In this document: positions 17,329 to 25,589 of the stretch, one piece after another
Layout of the letters: the number at the start of each line of letters is the position of its first letter
How positions within the stretch are numbered: the first letter of the stretch is position 1
Assembly (NCBI GenBank): GCA_002197525.1
Contig: NFUN01000059.1
Coordinates: 1 to 43,114, forward strand
Length of the DNA stretch: 43,114 nt
Reading direction: 5' to 3'
Origin: Acidobacteria subdivision 13 bacterium RH2 MAG17b
Lineage (GTDB): Bacteria > Acidobacteriota > Terriglobia > UBA7540
The notes under the pieces: generated by a model
Databases searched by the model: none
What the model was told of the DNA's origin: nothing
The model's input: the letters and a program-made list of their open reading frames with translations, nothing else
Position numbers and translations under genes: made by a program

Positions 17329-18507
17329 ATGACAACTGATAACGGCGATGCCGATCTGCGCGTGGATTTTTCGGATGAGTTGCGCCGTGGCGCAAAGATC
17401 AAGGTCATCGGCGTGGGAGGCGGCGGCGGCAATGCGGTGAACCGCATGATTGACGCCCGCGTGGAAGGCGTGGAGTTCTGCGTCGCCAACACGGACCTCC
17501 AGGCGCTGAGCACCTCCAAGGCTCCCGTCAAAATCCAGTTGGGCGCCAAGCTTACCAAGGGACTCGGGGCGGGCGCCAACCCCGATGTCGGCCGCCAGGC
17601 TGCGCTCGAAGACACGGACAAGATTCTGGACGTGCTCGATGGCGCAGACATGGTTTTCATTACGACGGGACTAGGCGGAGGAACGGGTACCGGAGGCTCC
17701 CCCATCGTGGCCGGTCTGGCCAGGGAGCTGAACGCGCTCACCGTGGCCGTTGTCACCAAACCTTTTGCCTTCGAGGGTAAAAGACGCATGGCGCAGGCTG
17801 AGCAGGGTCTGGCTGAGTTGAGCGAAGCCGTGGATACGGTGATTTGTATTCCCAACGAACGGCTGATGCAGTTCGTGGAGAGGGACACCAGTTTCTTCGA
17901 GGCGTTCCGCATTGCGGACGACATTTTGCGCCAGGGCGTGCAGGGCATCTCGGACATCATCACGATCACCGGCATCATTAACCGTGACTTTGCAGACATC
18001 AAAACCATCATGCAGGGAATGGGTTACGCAGTGATGGGCACGGCAGCCGCCAGCGGAGAACATCGGGCGGTCGAAGCGACGAACCGCGCCATTTCCAGCC
18101 CCTTACTGGAGGACGCTTCGATTAACGGCGCTCGCGGCATCTTGATGAACATTACGGGATCGAGCAAGCTGACCCTTCATGAAGTGCACGCCGCCTCGAC
18201 AATCGTCCAGCAAGCCGCGGCGGACAACGCCAATATCATTTTCGGAGCCGTGCACGACGAGTCCATGGGGGATGAGGTGAAAGTCACCGTCATTGCTACC
18301 GGCATCAAGAATGAGAAACTGGCCGCTGCGGCGCGGCCCGAAGGTCTGAGCGCGGCGCGCGCCATGCAGGAGACGTTGAAAACCGCGGTCCAGCGCAAGG
18401 ACAAGCTCCCCATCGAGGCAGGCATTGGAGAAATGGCCGCGGAACTCCCGCCCGATGACTATGAGGTTCCGGCCTTTATGCGCCGCAAGAAGGTGGAGTT
18501 TAAGTAA
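17329..18507 (+). CDS. ftsZ: Cell division protein FtsZ
   Basis: FtsZ is the tubulin-like GTPase that forms the Z ring. The 392-residue protein contains the nucleotide loop [13 protein letters not shown], the tubulin signature [18 protein letters not shown] near residue 110, and the T7 catalytic loop [12 protein letters not shown] short linker leads to the conserved C-terminal peptide [12 protein letters not shown], which normally binds FtsA and other partners. The start ATG has a strong GGGAGG site. It ends the dcw run; a JAMM protease gene starts five bases after its stop. Confidence 0.98.
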   Translation: MTTDNGDADLRVDFSDELRRGAKIKVIGVGGGGGNAVNRMIDARVEGVEFCVANTDLQALSTSKAPVKIQLGAKLTKGLGAGANPDVGRQAALEDTDKILDVLDGADMVFITTGLGGGTGTGGSPIVAGLARELNALTVAVVTKPFAFEGKRRMAQAEQGLAELSEAVDTVICIPNERLMQFVERDTSFFEAFRIADDILRQGVQGISDIITITGIINRDFADIKTIMQGMGYAVMGTAAASGEHRAVEATNRAISSPLLEDASINGARGILMNITGSSKLTLHEVHAASTIVQQAAADNANIIFGAVHDESMGDEVKVTVIATGIKNEKLAAAARPEGLSAARAMQETLKTAVQRKDKLPIEAGIGEMAAELPPDDYEVPAFMRRKKVEFK

Positions 18508-18511
18508 TCCT

Positions 18512-18922
18512 GTGGCCCGGCGGGTGAAGGTGTTCGCGAGCGTGCTCGACGGAATGCTGGAGCACGCTCGCCAGGAATCTCCGGCGGAATGCTGTGGCCT
18601 CCTCGCGGGCTCTCAGGAAACCATCACGCAGATGTTCCGCGCCAGGAACGCCCTCGCTTCCCGCCGTGAATATTTCATCGCGCCGCAGGAATTAATTGCT
18701 ATGCTGCGCTCGATGCGCGAGCGCGGGCTGGAGCACCTCGGCATCTACCACTCCCATGTGCACAGTGAAAACTTTCCGTCGAGCCGCGATATCGAACTCG
18801 CTTACTATCCTTCCTGCGCCTATTTCATCGTCTCGCCGCACAGCCCCGCCGCCCGTGCACTCCGCGCCTTCGAGATCCGGGCGGGCAATGCAACCGAGCT
18901 GGAATTGGAGAGGGGGCTGTAA
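18512..18922 (+). CDS. JAMM/MPN+ domain metalloprotease (M67 family)
   Basis: The 136-residue protein (GTG start) is a stand-alone JAMM domain. The zinc signature H-S-H-x7-S-x2-D is exact in HSHVHSENFPSSRD, and the catalytic glutamate lies in ESPAECCGLLAG near the N terminus. Bacterial JAMM proteins cleave C-terminal extensions of ubiquitin-like sulfur carriers such as ThiS/MoaD, or isopeptide bonds. The frame is open upstream into ftsZ, but homology begins near VKVFASVLDGMLEHA, so GTG 18512 or 18524 is preferred. The substrate is unknown; the next genes concern molybdenum cofactor, which would fit MoaD processing (inference). Confidence 0.85.
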   Translation: MARRVKVFASVLDGMLEHARQESPAECCGLLAGSQETITQMFRARNALASRREYFIAPQELIAMLRSMRERGLEHLGIYHSHVHSENFPSSRDIELAYYPSCAYFIVSPHSPAARALRAFEIRAGNATELELERGL

Positions 18923-19029
18923 GCGCAACATTAGACTTTTCGACGGGAAACGCGGGCTTCTATTGTGATCCGCCGTCTCTCCTGGGTTTGACAGGGGAAC
19001 CGGACGCCGATTACCCTAAATTCGACGCC

Positions 19030-19854
19030 ATGGCCGACATTTACGCCGAAATCGCCAAGCTGCGGAAGGAAGGCCGCAGGGCTGCGCTCGCGACCATCAT
19101 TCAGGTGCAAGGCTCGATTCCGAGCTATGAATCATCCAAGATTCTGGTTCGAGACGACGGCTCGATCGTGGGCACTGTAGGTGGAGGCTGCGTGGAAGCG
19201 GAAGTGTGGGCAGTGGCGCAGGATGTGATGCGCGAAGAGAAGCCGCGCCGCCTGCACTTCAACCTGAACGATAAACCCGACGATAACGACGGCCTGGTGT
19301 GCGGCGGCTCGCTCGATATCTTCGTTGAGCCCATCCTGGCTACGCCGGCGCTTTATCTGTTCGGTGGAGGGCATGTCTCGCTCGCAATTTCGCGCATTGC
19401 GGAGATTGCCGGGTTTGAGACAATCATCGCGGATGACCGCGAAGCTTTTGCAAATCCCACGCGCTTTCCCGGCGCGGCGCGGCTTTGCTCCGGGCCGTGG
19501 GAGGAAATTTTCCCGCAGCTTCAACCTAACGGATTTTCTTACTTGGTCATCGCGACGCGCGGCCACAAAGGTGATCTTGCCTGCCTGCGCTGGGCGGTGA
19601 CCAGCGGGGCGCGTTACGTGGCCATGATCGGCAGCCGCCGCAAGCTGATTGAGTTTTTCAAAGTTCTGGAGCATGAAGGCGTAGCGCGGGAACAGCTTGA
19701 AAGCGTGCACTCTCCGGCTGGCCTTCAGATCGGCGCGCTGACGCCGGAAGAGATCGCCGTTTCGGTGGTGGCGGAAATGGTCGCAGTGCGGCGGAACGCC
19801 GCGCCTTCGATTTCCTCCCTGGCTTTTCATCCCAAGGCGCATCAAGCTCCATGA
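19030..19854 (+). CDS. XdhC/CoxI family molybdenum cofactor maturation protein
   Basis: XdhC-type proteins bind molybdenum cofactor and promote its sulfuration and insertion into xanthine dehydrogenase or related hydroxylases. The 274-residue protein has the N-terminal XdhC/CoxI domain (ALATIIQVQGSIPSYES, GTVGGGCVEAEV, CGGSLDIFVEP) and a C-terminal Rossmann domain (LYLFGGGHVSLAISRIAEIAG, IATRGHKGDLACLRWAV, YVAMIGSRRK). I use ATG 19030; a TTG at 18988 would add 14 residues. Its stop overlaps the next start as ATGA, marking a two-gene unit with the nucleotidyltransferase. No molybdo-hydroxylase subunit is in the window. Confidence 0.9.
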   Translation: MADIYAEIAKLRKEGRRAALATIIQVQGSIPSYESSKILVRDDGSIVGTVGGGCVEAEVWAVAQDVMREEKPRRLHFNLNDKPDDNDGLVCGGSLDIFVEPILATPALYLFGGGHVSLAISRIAEIAGFETIIADDREAFANPTRFPGAARLCSGPWEEIFPQLQPNGFSYLVIATRGHKGDLACLRWAVTSGARYVAMIGSRRKLIEFFKVLEHEGVAREQLESVHSPAGLQIGALTPEEIAVSVVAEMVAVRRNAAPSISSLAFHPKAHQAP

Positions 19855-20444
19855 GCGGGATTGCCGGTCTCGTGCTTGCCGCTGGGGAATCCTCGCGCAT
19901 GGGCCGGGACAAAGCGCTCGTGGAATACCGTGGCAAGACCTTCCTGGATACGATCCTCGCTAACCTGCGGCAATCCGGCATATTTCGGATTGTTGTGGTT
20001 CTGGGTTATCACGCTGCCGAAATCCAGCGGCAGGCTGACCTTTCCGGCGTCGAAGTGATTGTGAACGCGGCGTACCGCCAGGGGCAAACTTCCTCGCTTC
20101 AAGCGGGACTTCAGGCGCTCGCTGCGGCGGATATTGACGGCGCGCTCCTCAGTCTCGTAGACCATCCCGCTGCCGGGCCGGAGGTGATGCGTGAACTGAC
20201 CGCGAGATTCCTTGAAACCCGTGCCCCGGTTGTGATTCCCGTATACCAGGGGCGGCGAGGGCATCCGGTGGTGATTGGACGCGCGCTCTTTCCGGAACTG
20301 ATGAACTTGGGCCCGGGCCAGGGAGCGAGCACCGTGATCCGCCGGCATCATGCAGCGGCTCAGTGGCTGGAAGTCGAAGATCCCGGTGTAATACTCGATA
20401 TTGACGATCCGGAAGACTACCGCCGCCTGACGGAACAGCCTTGA
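19851..20444 (+). CDS. MobA/MocA-like nucleotidyltransferase (probable molybdenum cofactor cytidylyltransferase)
   Basis: This 197-residue protein is a compact NTP transferase with the nucleotide loop LVLAAGESSRMGRDKALVEY at its start, the TSSLQAGLQAL segment, the metal-binding LVDHPAAGPEV, and RRGHPVVIGRALFPEL. MocA-type enzymes attach CMP to molybdopterin for hydroxylases of the xanthine dehydrogenase family, and MobA attaches GMP. Translational overlap with the XdhC gene favours the MocA role. It ends before a large palindromic element and converges on the exported protein gene on the minus strand. Confidence 0.88.
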   Translation: MSGIAGLVLAAGESSRMGRDKALVEYRGKTFLDTILANLRQSGIFRIVVVLGYHAAEIQRQADLSGVEVIVNAAYRQGQTSSLQAGLQALAAADIDGALLSLVDHPAAGPEVMRELTARFLETRAPVVIPVYQGRRGHPVVIGRALFPELMNLGPGQGASTVIRRHHAAAQWLEVEDPGVILDIDDPEDYRRLTEQP

Positions 20445-20463
20445 TGGCTGCATAGCAGCCATT

Positions 20464-20589
20464 CTATTGAGAATTACAAATTATAGTGACGGCTTTTTTG
20501 TAGCGCCGGTGTCCTCACCGGCGTCTTTCGGCGCTGAGGACAGCGCCGCACCAGCGGATGTTGTCACTATAATTTGTAAACCTCAATAG
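20464..20589. repeat. Composite palindromic (MITE-like) element between convergent genes
   Basis: Outer arms 20464-20490 and 20563-20589 are 27-bp inverted repeats with 25 matches. Between them lie GC-rich hairpins beginning TGTAGCGCCGG and a GCGCTGAGGACAGCGC stem. The arms are AT-rich, unlike the flanking genes. Lying between the convergent ends of the MocA-like gene and the exported protein gene, it could serve as a bidirectional transcription barrier (inference). Confidence 0.75.
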
Positions 20590-20618
20590 AGGGCGGAGCC
20601 CTATCGCAAGTCTGGGGG

Positions 20619-21608
20619 TCAGCGCCCAGTAACCCCGCTGAGGAATTGGTTGAGGACGCCCGGAGGGCCGGAACCGGCCAGTTCAACCCGTCTGCCGTCC
20701 GTGTCAATTTGGAGGTCTTGAATGAAGTTTGTCATCTCAGGCGAGCGTGAACGTGCTGAAGAGGCCGAGTCGCGCCAGAGCGTGAGAAGTTGCGCCAAAG
20801 TCTGGGCGCTTTGTGGGGTTTGGCAGATGACATCAATCTGGGCGGAAAAGTTATCGCTCCAGTCCGCCTGGTAAAGCACTGCCTGAATTGGCGCAAACAG
20901 ACTGTTGAGATCGGCCTTGGCGTCCTTAGAGCCGCTCGCCAGCCACGGCGCCGCCAGATTTGCTGCGGCCTTTCCCGTCGTAATCCCCCACTGTGGCCCG
21001 GAGCCTTCGAGCTCCGCTTCCCAATTGACAAACTGCGAGTTGGAGTTGAGCGTGACCCGGTTGCCGAGATAGCCGTCCACCAACGCTTCGAGGTCGCTTA
21101 GACGTCCGAACGCGGCAAGATCAGAGCTAAGAAATGTAAAGAATAGATCATTGGAATTAAGTCCGGAGCCAAAGGTAGTTAGCAGGTAACCCTCGTATTG
21201 CTGCGAAGGCAAATGCTCGCGGGTCATGAAGTCCTGCACGTGAGTAGGATGAAAGCGGCCCTCCGCCAGGCCGAAGAAGATCGAGTTGCTCGCCATCGGT
21301 CCGCGCCAACCTAGCGCAACTTCATCCACGTCTTTCTCCGGATCAGTGCCGAGGGGCTGAAGCATCTCCTCAAATTGCTGCACAGGGCGGCTGAATAAGA
21401 CGCGGCGCAATTGGTTGTAATTGGGCAGGTCGCGGAGTTGGCCGAGGTCGGCGTAGGTGATCTGTACCGTGTCGGCTGGGAAGCAGGAAAGCGCCTCGCG
21501 CGCCAACCCTTGTGCCCGCACCACGCAGGGGAGCGCAAAGCTGAAGATCACCACCAGAACTCTCATAGAACGAATTAAGCTGAGGTGCAGCTTTGAGGTA
21601 ATCATCAT
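20619..21608 (-). CDS. Exported protein of unknown function
   Basis: The 329-residue protein begins with a basic segment and hydrophobic core typical of a signal peptide (MRVLVVIFSFALPCVV then RAQ, cleavage predicted near residue 33). The mature part is soluble, mixed alpha/beta, with no motif I recognise; it opens with ALSCFPADTVQITYADLGQL, suggesting a periplasmic or surface protein. No lipobox cysteine is seen after the signal. An ATG 14 residues downstream is an alternative start. It stands alone, between a palindromic element and a gap of nearly 500 bases. Confidence 0.75.
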   Translation of the reverse strand: MMITSKLHLSLIRSMRVLVVIFSFALPCVVRAQGLAREALSCFPADTVQITYADLGQLRDLPNYNQLRRVLFSRPVQQFEEMLQPLGTDPEKDVDEVALGWRGPMASNSIFFGLAEGRFHPTHVQDFMTREHLPSQQYEGYLLTTFGSGLNSNDLFFTFLSSDLAAFGRLSDLEALVDGYLGNRVTLNSNSQFVNWEAELEGSGPQWGITTGKAAANLAAPWLASGSKDAKADLNSLFAPIQAVLYQADWSDNFSAQIDVICQTPQSAQTLAQLLTLWRDSASSARSRSPEMTNFIQDLQIDTDGRRVELAGSGPPGVLNQFLSGVTGR

Positions 21609-22100
21609 TCAGCCTGCCCGGCCGCCAACAAGGACAACTCTACTCTCTAACATTATCACGGCGTGGCGGTATTCAATAAGCTGCACCGGTTCTGGGGATT
21701 TGCTAGCTCTGGGTGGGCCTAAACTCCCGGGCAGATCGCCAAGCCGTCCAGTATTTGAACGGCTTGGCGTATCTGCACCAAGAGGTTTAGTTTTCCGCGG
21801 GGAGGGGGGAACCGCGGGCGTTAGCATTCTCTGGATTAGCGCACCCGAAGCACCACAGCCAGAAATAGCCACGCAATATTTGTGTAGGCAACTCGCAGGC
21901 CAAACTCTAATGTCTGCAACCTATTGATAATAAGTATTATAGTTTTCAGGCACCAGTTGCTATCTGAATAAAAAATACATAGTGTGTGTATTTTTTATAC
22001 TCTAGTAGCATCCAGTCGGCCTATCTGTTCCACCAAAATGAAAGGCCGACACCACGCGCAAGTTATGAAACGGCCGCGATTTGCGTGGTTGAAACGACGC
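21609..22100. other. Gene-free stretch with a long imperfect hairpin
   Basis: I see no convincing gene here. An imperfect inverted repeat spans about 21719-21788: the perfect central arms CGCCAAGCCGT (21737-21747) and its complement (21759-21769) are extended by GCAGAT/ATCTGC and CTAAAC/GTTTAG pairs. Further on, an AT-rich stem (AAAAAATACA at 21970-21979, complement at 21987-21996) lies just beyond the convergent TPR gene. The stretch from about 21900 is clearly AT-richer than the genes. Confidence 0.6.
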
Positions 22101-23405
22101 TTAGAAGCCCGAGCTGCTGCCTTGGCTGGAGATGGGAGCCAGACTTACGTCGTCCACCCATGCTTTCCCGGATATTTGGTTGTCGAGTTTTTGGCTCGCC
22201 TGCCGGGCGATGAGGACAAGGACGAGATTCGTTTGCGGCGGGGTCTTGAATTCAACGCTCAAGGGCAACCAACTCGGCGAGGTGCCGGTGATCTGTTCGG
22301 TATACTTGTCGAGCATAGCGGGATTGTAAGCATCCCGGACCTCAAGCCGGACGCCGCTGTCTGTGGTGATTTTCTCCGTCTTCACAAAACCCAGCAACTG
22401 ATACGTGTGGTTCGGGAGAACGGGAACGAATTCATAGATGTTGTGATAGTCAAAGTTCTGAGCGCCCGGAAACTGGATCAGCAGGGAGTGGGCGGGCGAA
22501 TGAAAGTTTGATTCGTCCAACCCCACGTACACGCCGTTCACCGGAGCTACGCGCCAATCGAATCCTATTCCCAGCAGGTGGTTTTCAAAATCGCCGTTTT
22601 CCACCAGATTATGAGGCGTTGCTTCATCCGTCACCGGGATAAGCCCTTTGTCGCGGAGGACGCTCCATACCGCATAGGCGTTAGCCGCTTGGTGAGCCCC
22701 AATAAGGGCGTCCATGTAAGGCGCAGCTTGACCAGGATCGAATTTTCCAGAGCTTTTGGCGATGCGGTTCCAAACCGGAGCCGCGTCATCCAAATGGTGG
22801 ACGCCGAGCAGATAGTTCATATAGTTCAGCTCGCTCCCTGCGTCTTCCGGGATTAGTTCCGAAAGAATCTGACTGGCGCTGCCGGACGCCTTCCATGCCG
22901 TCGAATAAATGGCCTGCGCGTACCCAGGATTCCCCGCAAGCACCATCTTGAAGTGCTGGAACGCTTCATCTATGTTGTTGTGCAGAAGATAAAAGTTCCC
23001 GATCGCCCACTGATATTTGGGAATGCGGGGCGCAAGCTGATCCACACGCCGAAGGCAGGTCTCCGCCCTGGCGGTATCTCCCTGAAGTTCCAGATCGGTT
23101 CCCAGATCCAGCCACGCCTGGGCGTTGTATGGATTCAACTCGACGGCCCGGAGCAGTTCCTTCATGGCGAGATTCGGGCGCGCGTTCATCACGCTGTATT
23201 CGTAAAGCCGTCCCAAGCCCAAGGCGTAATCAGCGTTGCCAGGATCAAGGCGCGCGGCGGAGTTGAGGTTCGCCGCCGTCGGGCGCTCCGCGACCAGGGT
23301 TCCGAAGTAAGTCTTTGCGATCCACACCAGAGCGAAGGCGAAAACCGCTACTTCAAGCGCCACGGCAGCGGTTCTTAGATAGCTGTTGCGGATTTCAATC
23401 TGCAT
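22101..23405 (-). CDS. Membrane-anchored TPR protein with C-terminal carbohydrate-binding-like domain
   Basis: The 434-residue protein starts at ATG 23405, preceded by AGGAAGG; the frame stays open 14 codons further. One hydrophobic helix (about residues 10-30, AAVALEVAVFAFALVWIA) anchors it. Tetratricopeptide-like units follow (ARLDPGNADYALGLGRLYEY, AVELNPYNAQAWLDLGTDLE, AGNPGYAQAIYSTAW). The last 170 residues read as a beta-sandwich of the CBM4/9 type, beginning LVENGDFENHLLGIGFDW and containing DDVSLAPI at the end. Such a layout suggests a periplasmic scaffold or polysaccharide-related protein. The function is not known. Confidence 0.75.
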   Translation of the reverse strand: MQIEIRNSYLRTAAVALEVAVFAFALVWIAKTYFGTLVAERPTAANLNSAARLDPGNADYALGLGRLYEYSVMNARPNLAMKELLRAVELNPYNAQAWLDLGTDLELQGDTARAETCLRRVDQLAPRIPKYQWAIGNFYLLHNNIDEAFQHFKMVLAGNPGYAQAIYSTAWKASGSASQILSELIPEDAGSELNYMNYLLGVHHLDDAAPVWNRIAKSSGKFDPGQAAPYMDALIGAHQAANAYAVWSVLRDKGLIPVTDEATPHNLVENGDFENHLLGIGFDWRVAPVNGVYVGLDESNFHSPAHSLLIQFPGAQNFDYHNIYEFVPVLPNHTYQLLGFVKTEKITTDSGVRLEVRDAYNPAMLDKYTEQITGTSPSWLPLSVEFKTPPQTNLVLVLIARQASQKLDNQISGKAWVDDVSLAPISSQGSSSGF

Positions 23406-23498
23406 GAACGACCTTCCTCTCACGGGAGCGGCTCGCGACCGGATCAAGCCTTGAATAGTAACACAACGGTTACTTTGCGCTGAAGGTGATGGTTCGCG

Positions 23499-23594
23499 CG
23501 GTAATGACTCATTTTGGTTTTGTAGCGCCGGGCTTCAGCCCGGCACAGCCTTCAAAATGCCGACCTGAAGGTCGGCGCTACTGAGTCACTACCG
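23499..23594. repeat. Composite palindromic (MITE-like) element
   Basis: Outer arms CGGTAATGACTCA (from 23500) and TGAGTCACTACCG (23582-23594) pair at 12 of 13 positions. Inside, two GC hairpins start with TGTAGCGCCGGGC and end with GTCGGCGCTA. The layout and the GGTA(G/A)TG-x-CTCA arm match the element at 12076-12163. It lies upstream of the TPR gene, between it and the end of the agmatine deiminase gene. Confidence 0.75.
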
Positions 23595-23667
23595 TTCGCG
23601 CCTTGCGGCGGCAAACCACACGCTTTTCTATCCCACCGCGGGCCATGGCTTGCAGCAGGCAGGTGAA

Positions 23668-24807
23668 TCAGCGGTGATCTTCACCCGTGGCATTGCGCGC
23701 TCGCGGCTGCTGTTGTGTAAGGCAATGCAAGGTTCCCAGTCCCCAGATCAAGTCAACCGCGTGGATGCCCACTACTGCGCGGTCCTGGAATAGTTCGCCC
23801 AGGATTCCGAGGGCGACCCGGTCCTTCGGGTCATTGAACGCCGGTACCAGAACGGCGGCGTTCGAAATGTAAAAATTAGCATAGCTCGCCGGAAGGCGCT
23901 GGCCCTTGAAATAGAGCGGCGACGGCATGGGCAAATGGATCACGTCAAGCTTTGAGCCATCCGCCAGCCGCGTACCCTCAAGCCTTTCCCGATTCTCTTC
24001 GAGCGGGCGGTAGTTCGCATCGCCCGGATCGTCTTCCCGGCAAAGAACCACGGTGCGAGGCCCTGTGAAGCGGCACAGATCGTCCACGTGACCATGCGTA
24101 TCGTCGCCTGCGATGCCCCGGCCCAGCCAAATTACCTGCGTCGCTCCCAAATAAGTGTGCAGCGCTGCTTCTAGCTCGCGGCGGGTAAGCTGCGGATTGC
24201 GCGGCTGCACGGCAGGGTCCAGCAGGCATTCCTCCGTGGTTATCAGGGCTCTTTCGCCGTTGACGTCGATGCTGCCGCCTTCCAGCACCAGCCCCTCGCC
24301 GTTTACGCTGGCGGTTACCATCGGGCAACCCAGGGCCGCGGCCGCGCGCTCTGGGACTTGGTTGTCCAATTGCCAGTCGGAATACTTGGCCCAAGCGTTG
24401 AACTGAAAGCGCACGATTGCGACCCCAGCCCCCACGGTGGATTCGGAAGTTCGCGCGAAGAGAGGGCCAAAGTCGCGAGTCCAGCCGCGGTTGGTGGGGA
24501 AATGGAAAAACTCGACGAGGGAGAGGTCCACGCCGGCGCTCTTCAGAACCGACCGCGCACGCGCTTCATGCGCTGCGGAATTAACCAGCACGCGCAAAAG
24601 CTCGCCGGAAACGATCTTGCGGGCAATCTCCGCGTAGACCCAGGGGATGGGGGCGAATTTGCCGGGCCAATCAGAAGCGTTGTGCGGCCAGCCAATCCAG
24701 GTGGCCTCGTGCGGCTTCCATTCGGCGGGCATGAGCAGGGATGGCTTCACGGCAAGGCGGTCTTCCGCAGCGGATGGGGCTGCGTCTGTGAAGCTTCTAC
24801 CGGGCAT
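23668..24807 (-). CDS. aguA: Agmatine deiminase family protein
   Basis: Agmatine deiminase hydrolyses agmatine to N-carbamoylputrescine and ammonia, a step of arginine-to-putrescine conversion; relatives act on peptidyl-arginine. The family N terminus MPAEWKPHEATWIGWPHN, the segment NRGWTRDFGPLF, LEGGSIDVNGE, DDTHGHVDDLCRF and the catalytic cysteine in GTLHCLTQQQP are all present. From ATG 24807 it has 379 residues, the normal size plus a short lead. A farther in-frame start at 24909 would overlap the upstream isomerase gene and is less likely. It is co-oriented with that gene, 61 bases apart. Confidence 0.9.
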   Translation of the reverse strand: MPGRSFTDAAPSAAEDRLAVKPSLLMPAEWKPHEATWIGWPHNASDWPGKFAPIPWVYAEIARKIVSGELLRVLVNSAAHEARARSVLKSAGVDLSLVEFFHFPTNRGWTRDFGPLFARTSESTVGAGVAIVRFQFNAWAKYSDWQLDNQVPERAAAALGCPMVTASVNGEGLVLEGGSIDVNGERALITTEECLLDPAVQPRNPQLTRRELEAALHTYLGATQVIWLGRGIAGDDTHGHVDDLCRFTGPRTVVLCREDDPGDANYRPLEENRERLEGTRLADGSKLDVIHLPMPSPLYFKGQRLPASYANFYISNAAVLVPAFNDPKDRVALGILGELFQDRAVVGIHAVDLIWGLGTLHCLTQQQPRARNATGEDHR

Positions 24808-24868
24808 GGTCACGCACTTCTGGTCATTTCCGGCCGTGAGGGAGACCGGCCTGAGCGGAATAGCCTTA

Positions 24869-25483
24869 TCACAAGCCTGGACTTCGGGAAGCTTGAGCGT
24901 GCGATTCAATGCGCTGCTTTAGGTCGAGGAAAATCATATGCGACAGGACTAGATGCGCGTCTTCGACCTTCTGCATGTTATGGGAGGGCACGACGATGGC
25001 GCAATCGAGCAGAGCCTTCATCTTGCCGCCCCCGAATCCTACCAGGCCGACGGTGGTTGCGCCTTTGCGCCGCGCCAGTTCCAGCGCGCGGAGCACGTTA
25101 GGCGAATTGCCGCTGCCGCTGATGCCGAAGGCCACATCCTCAGTCTGGATGAAATTCTCAATCTGTCCGGCAAAAACCTGTTCGTATTCGGAGTCATTGG
25201 CCCACGCCGTGACCATCGGCATGTTGTCCGCAACAGAGAGCGCCTTCAGCCGCTTGGCGGACGCAAGCCAGGCGGGGCCGGGGAAGTGTGTGGCCTTGCC
25301 GAGATCAGCCGCCATATGGGATGCCAAGGCCGCGCTTCCGCCGTTACCGAACAAGAATACGGTGTGGTTGGTTTCGTAAGCGCTAAAGAGGAGTTCGGCC
25401 GCCCGCTGCGCCTCCCCGATGGGTAGTTGGTCCAAGACCTCTTTCAGGTCCGACAGATAGGTTTGGTAGTGCTCCTGGCTCAG
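24869..25483 (-). CDS. gmhA: SIS-domain protein, D-sedoheptulose-7-phosphate isomerase type (GmhA-like)
   Basis: GmhA-type isomerases turn sedoheptulose 7-phosphate into the heptose phosphate used for lipopolysaccharide core. The SIS fold shows LFGNGGSAALASHMAADLGK and ISGSGNSPNVLRALELAR, plus VEDAHLVLSHMIFLDL near the C terminus. No ATG is available at the family start. The first TTG (25435) has no ribosome-binding site and would remove the first helix. A CTG at 25483 lies five to six bases after a perfect GGAGGA, directly after an in-frame TAA, and yields the typical opening SQEHYQTYLSDLKEVLDQLP (204 residues). I therefore propose a CTG start. Confidence 0.85.
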   Translation of the reverse strand: MSQEHYQTYLSDLKEVLDQLPIGEAQRAAELLFSAYETNHTVFLFGNGGSAALASHMAADLGKATHFPGPAWLASAKRLKALSVADNMPMVTAWANDSEYEQVFAGQIENFIQTEDVAFGISGSGNSPNVLRALELARRKGATTVGLVGFGGGKMKALLDCAIVVPSHNMQKVEDAHLVLSHMIFLDLKQRIESHAQASRSPGL

Positions 25484-25589
25484 TTATTCCTCCGCCGGAC
25501 TGCGATTGGCTCACTCACGCCAGTCCATCTTCCCTTCATACATTACACCGTCCCGATGTAGGCTGTCAGCAACAGGAAAAACGGGTTCT

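Noticed and set aside
18425-18511. Upstream extension of the JAMM protease into ftsZ
   Set aside because: The 29 extra codons lie within the ftsZ coding end and resemble nothing in the family; a GTG after the ftsZ stop fits better.
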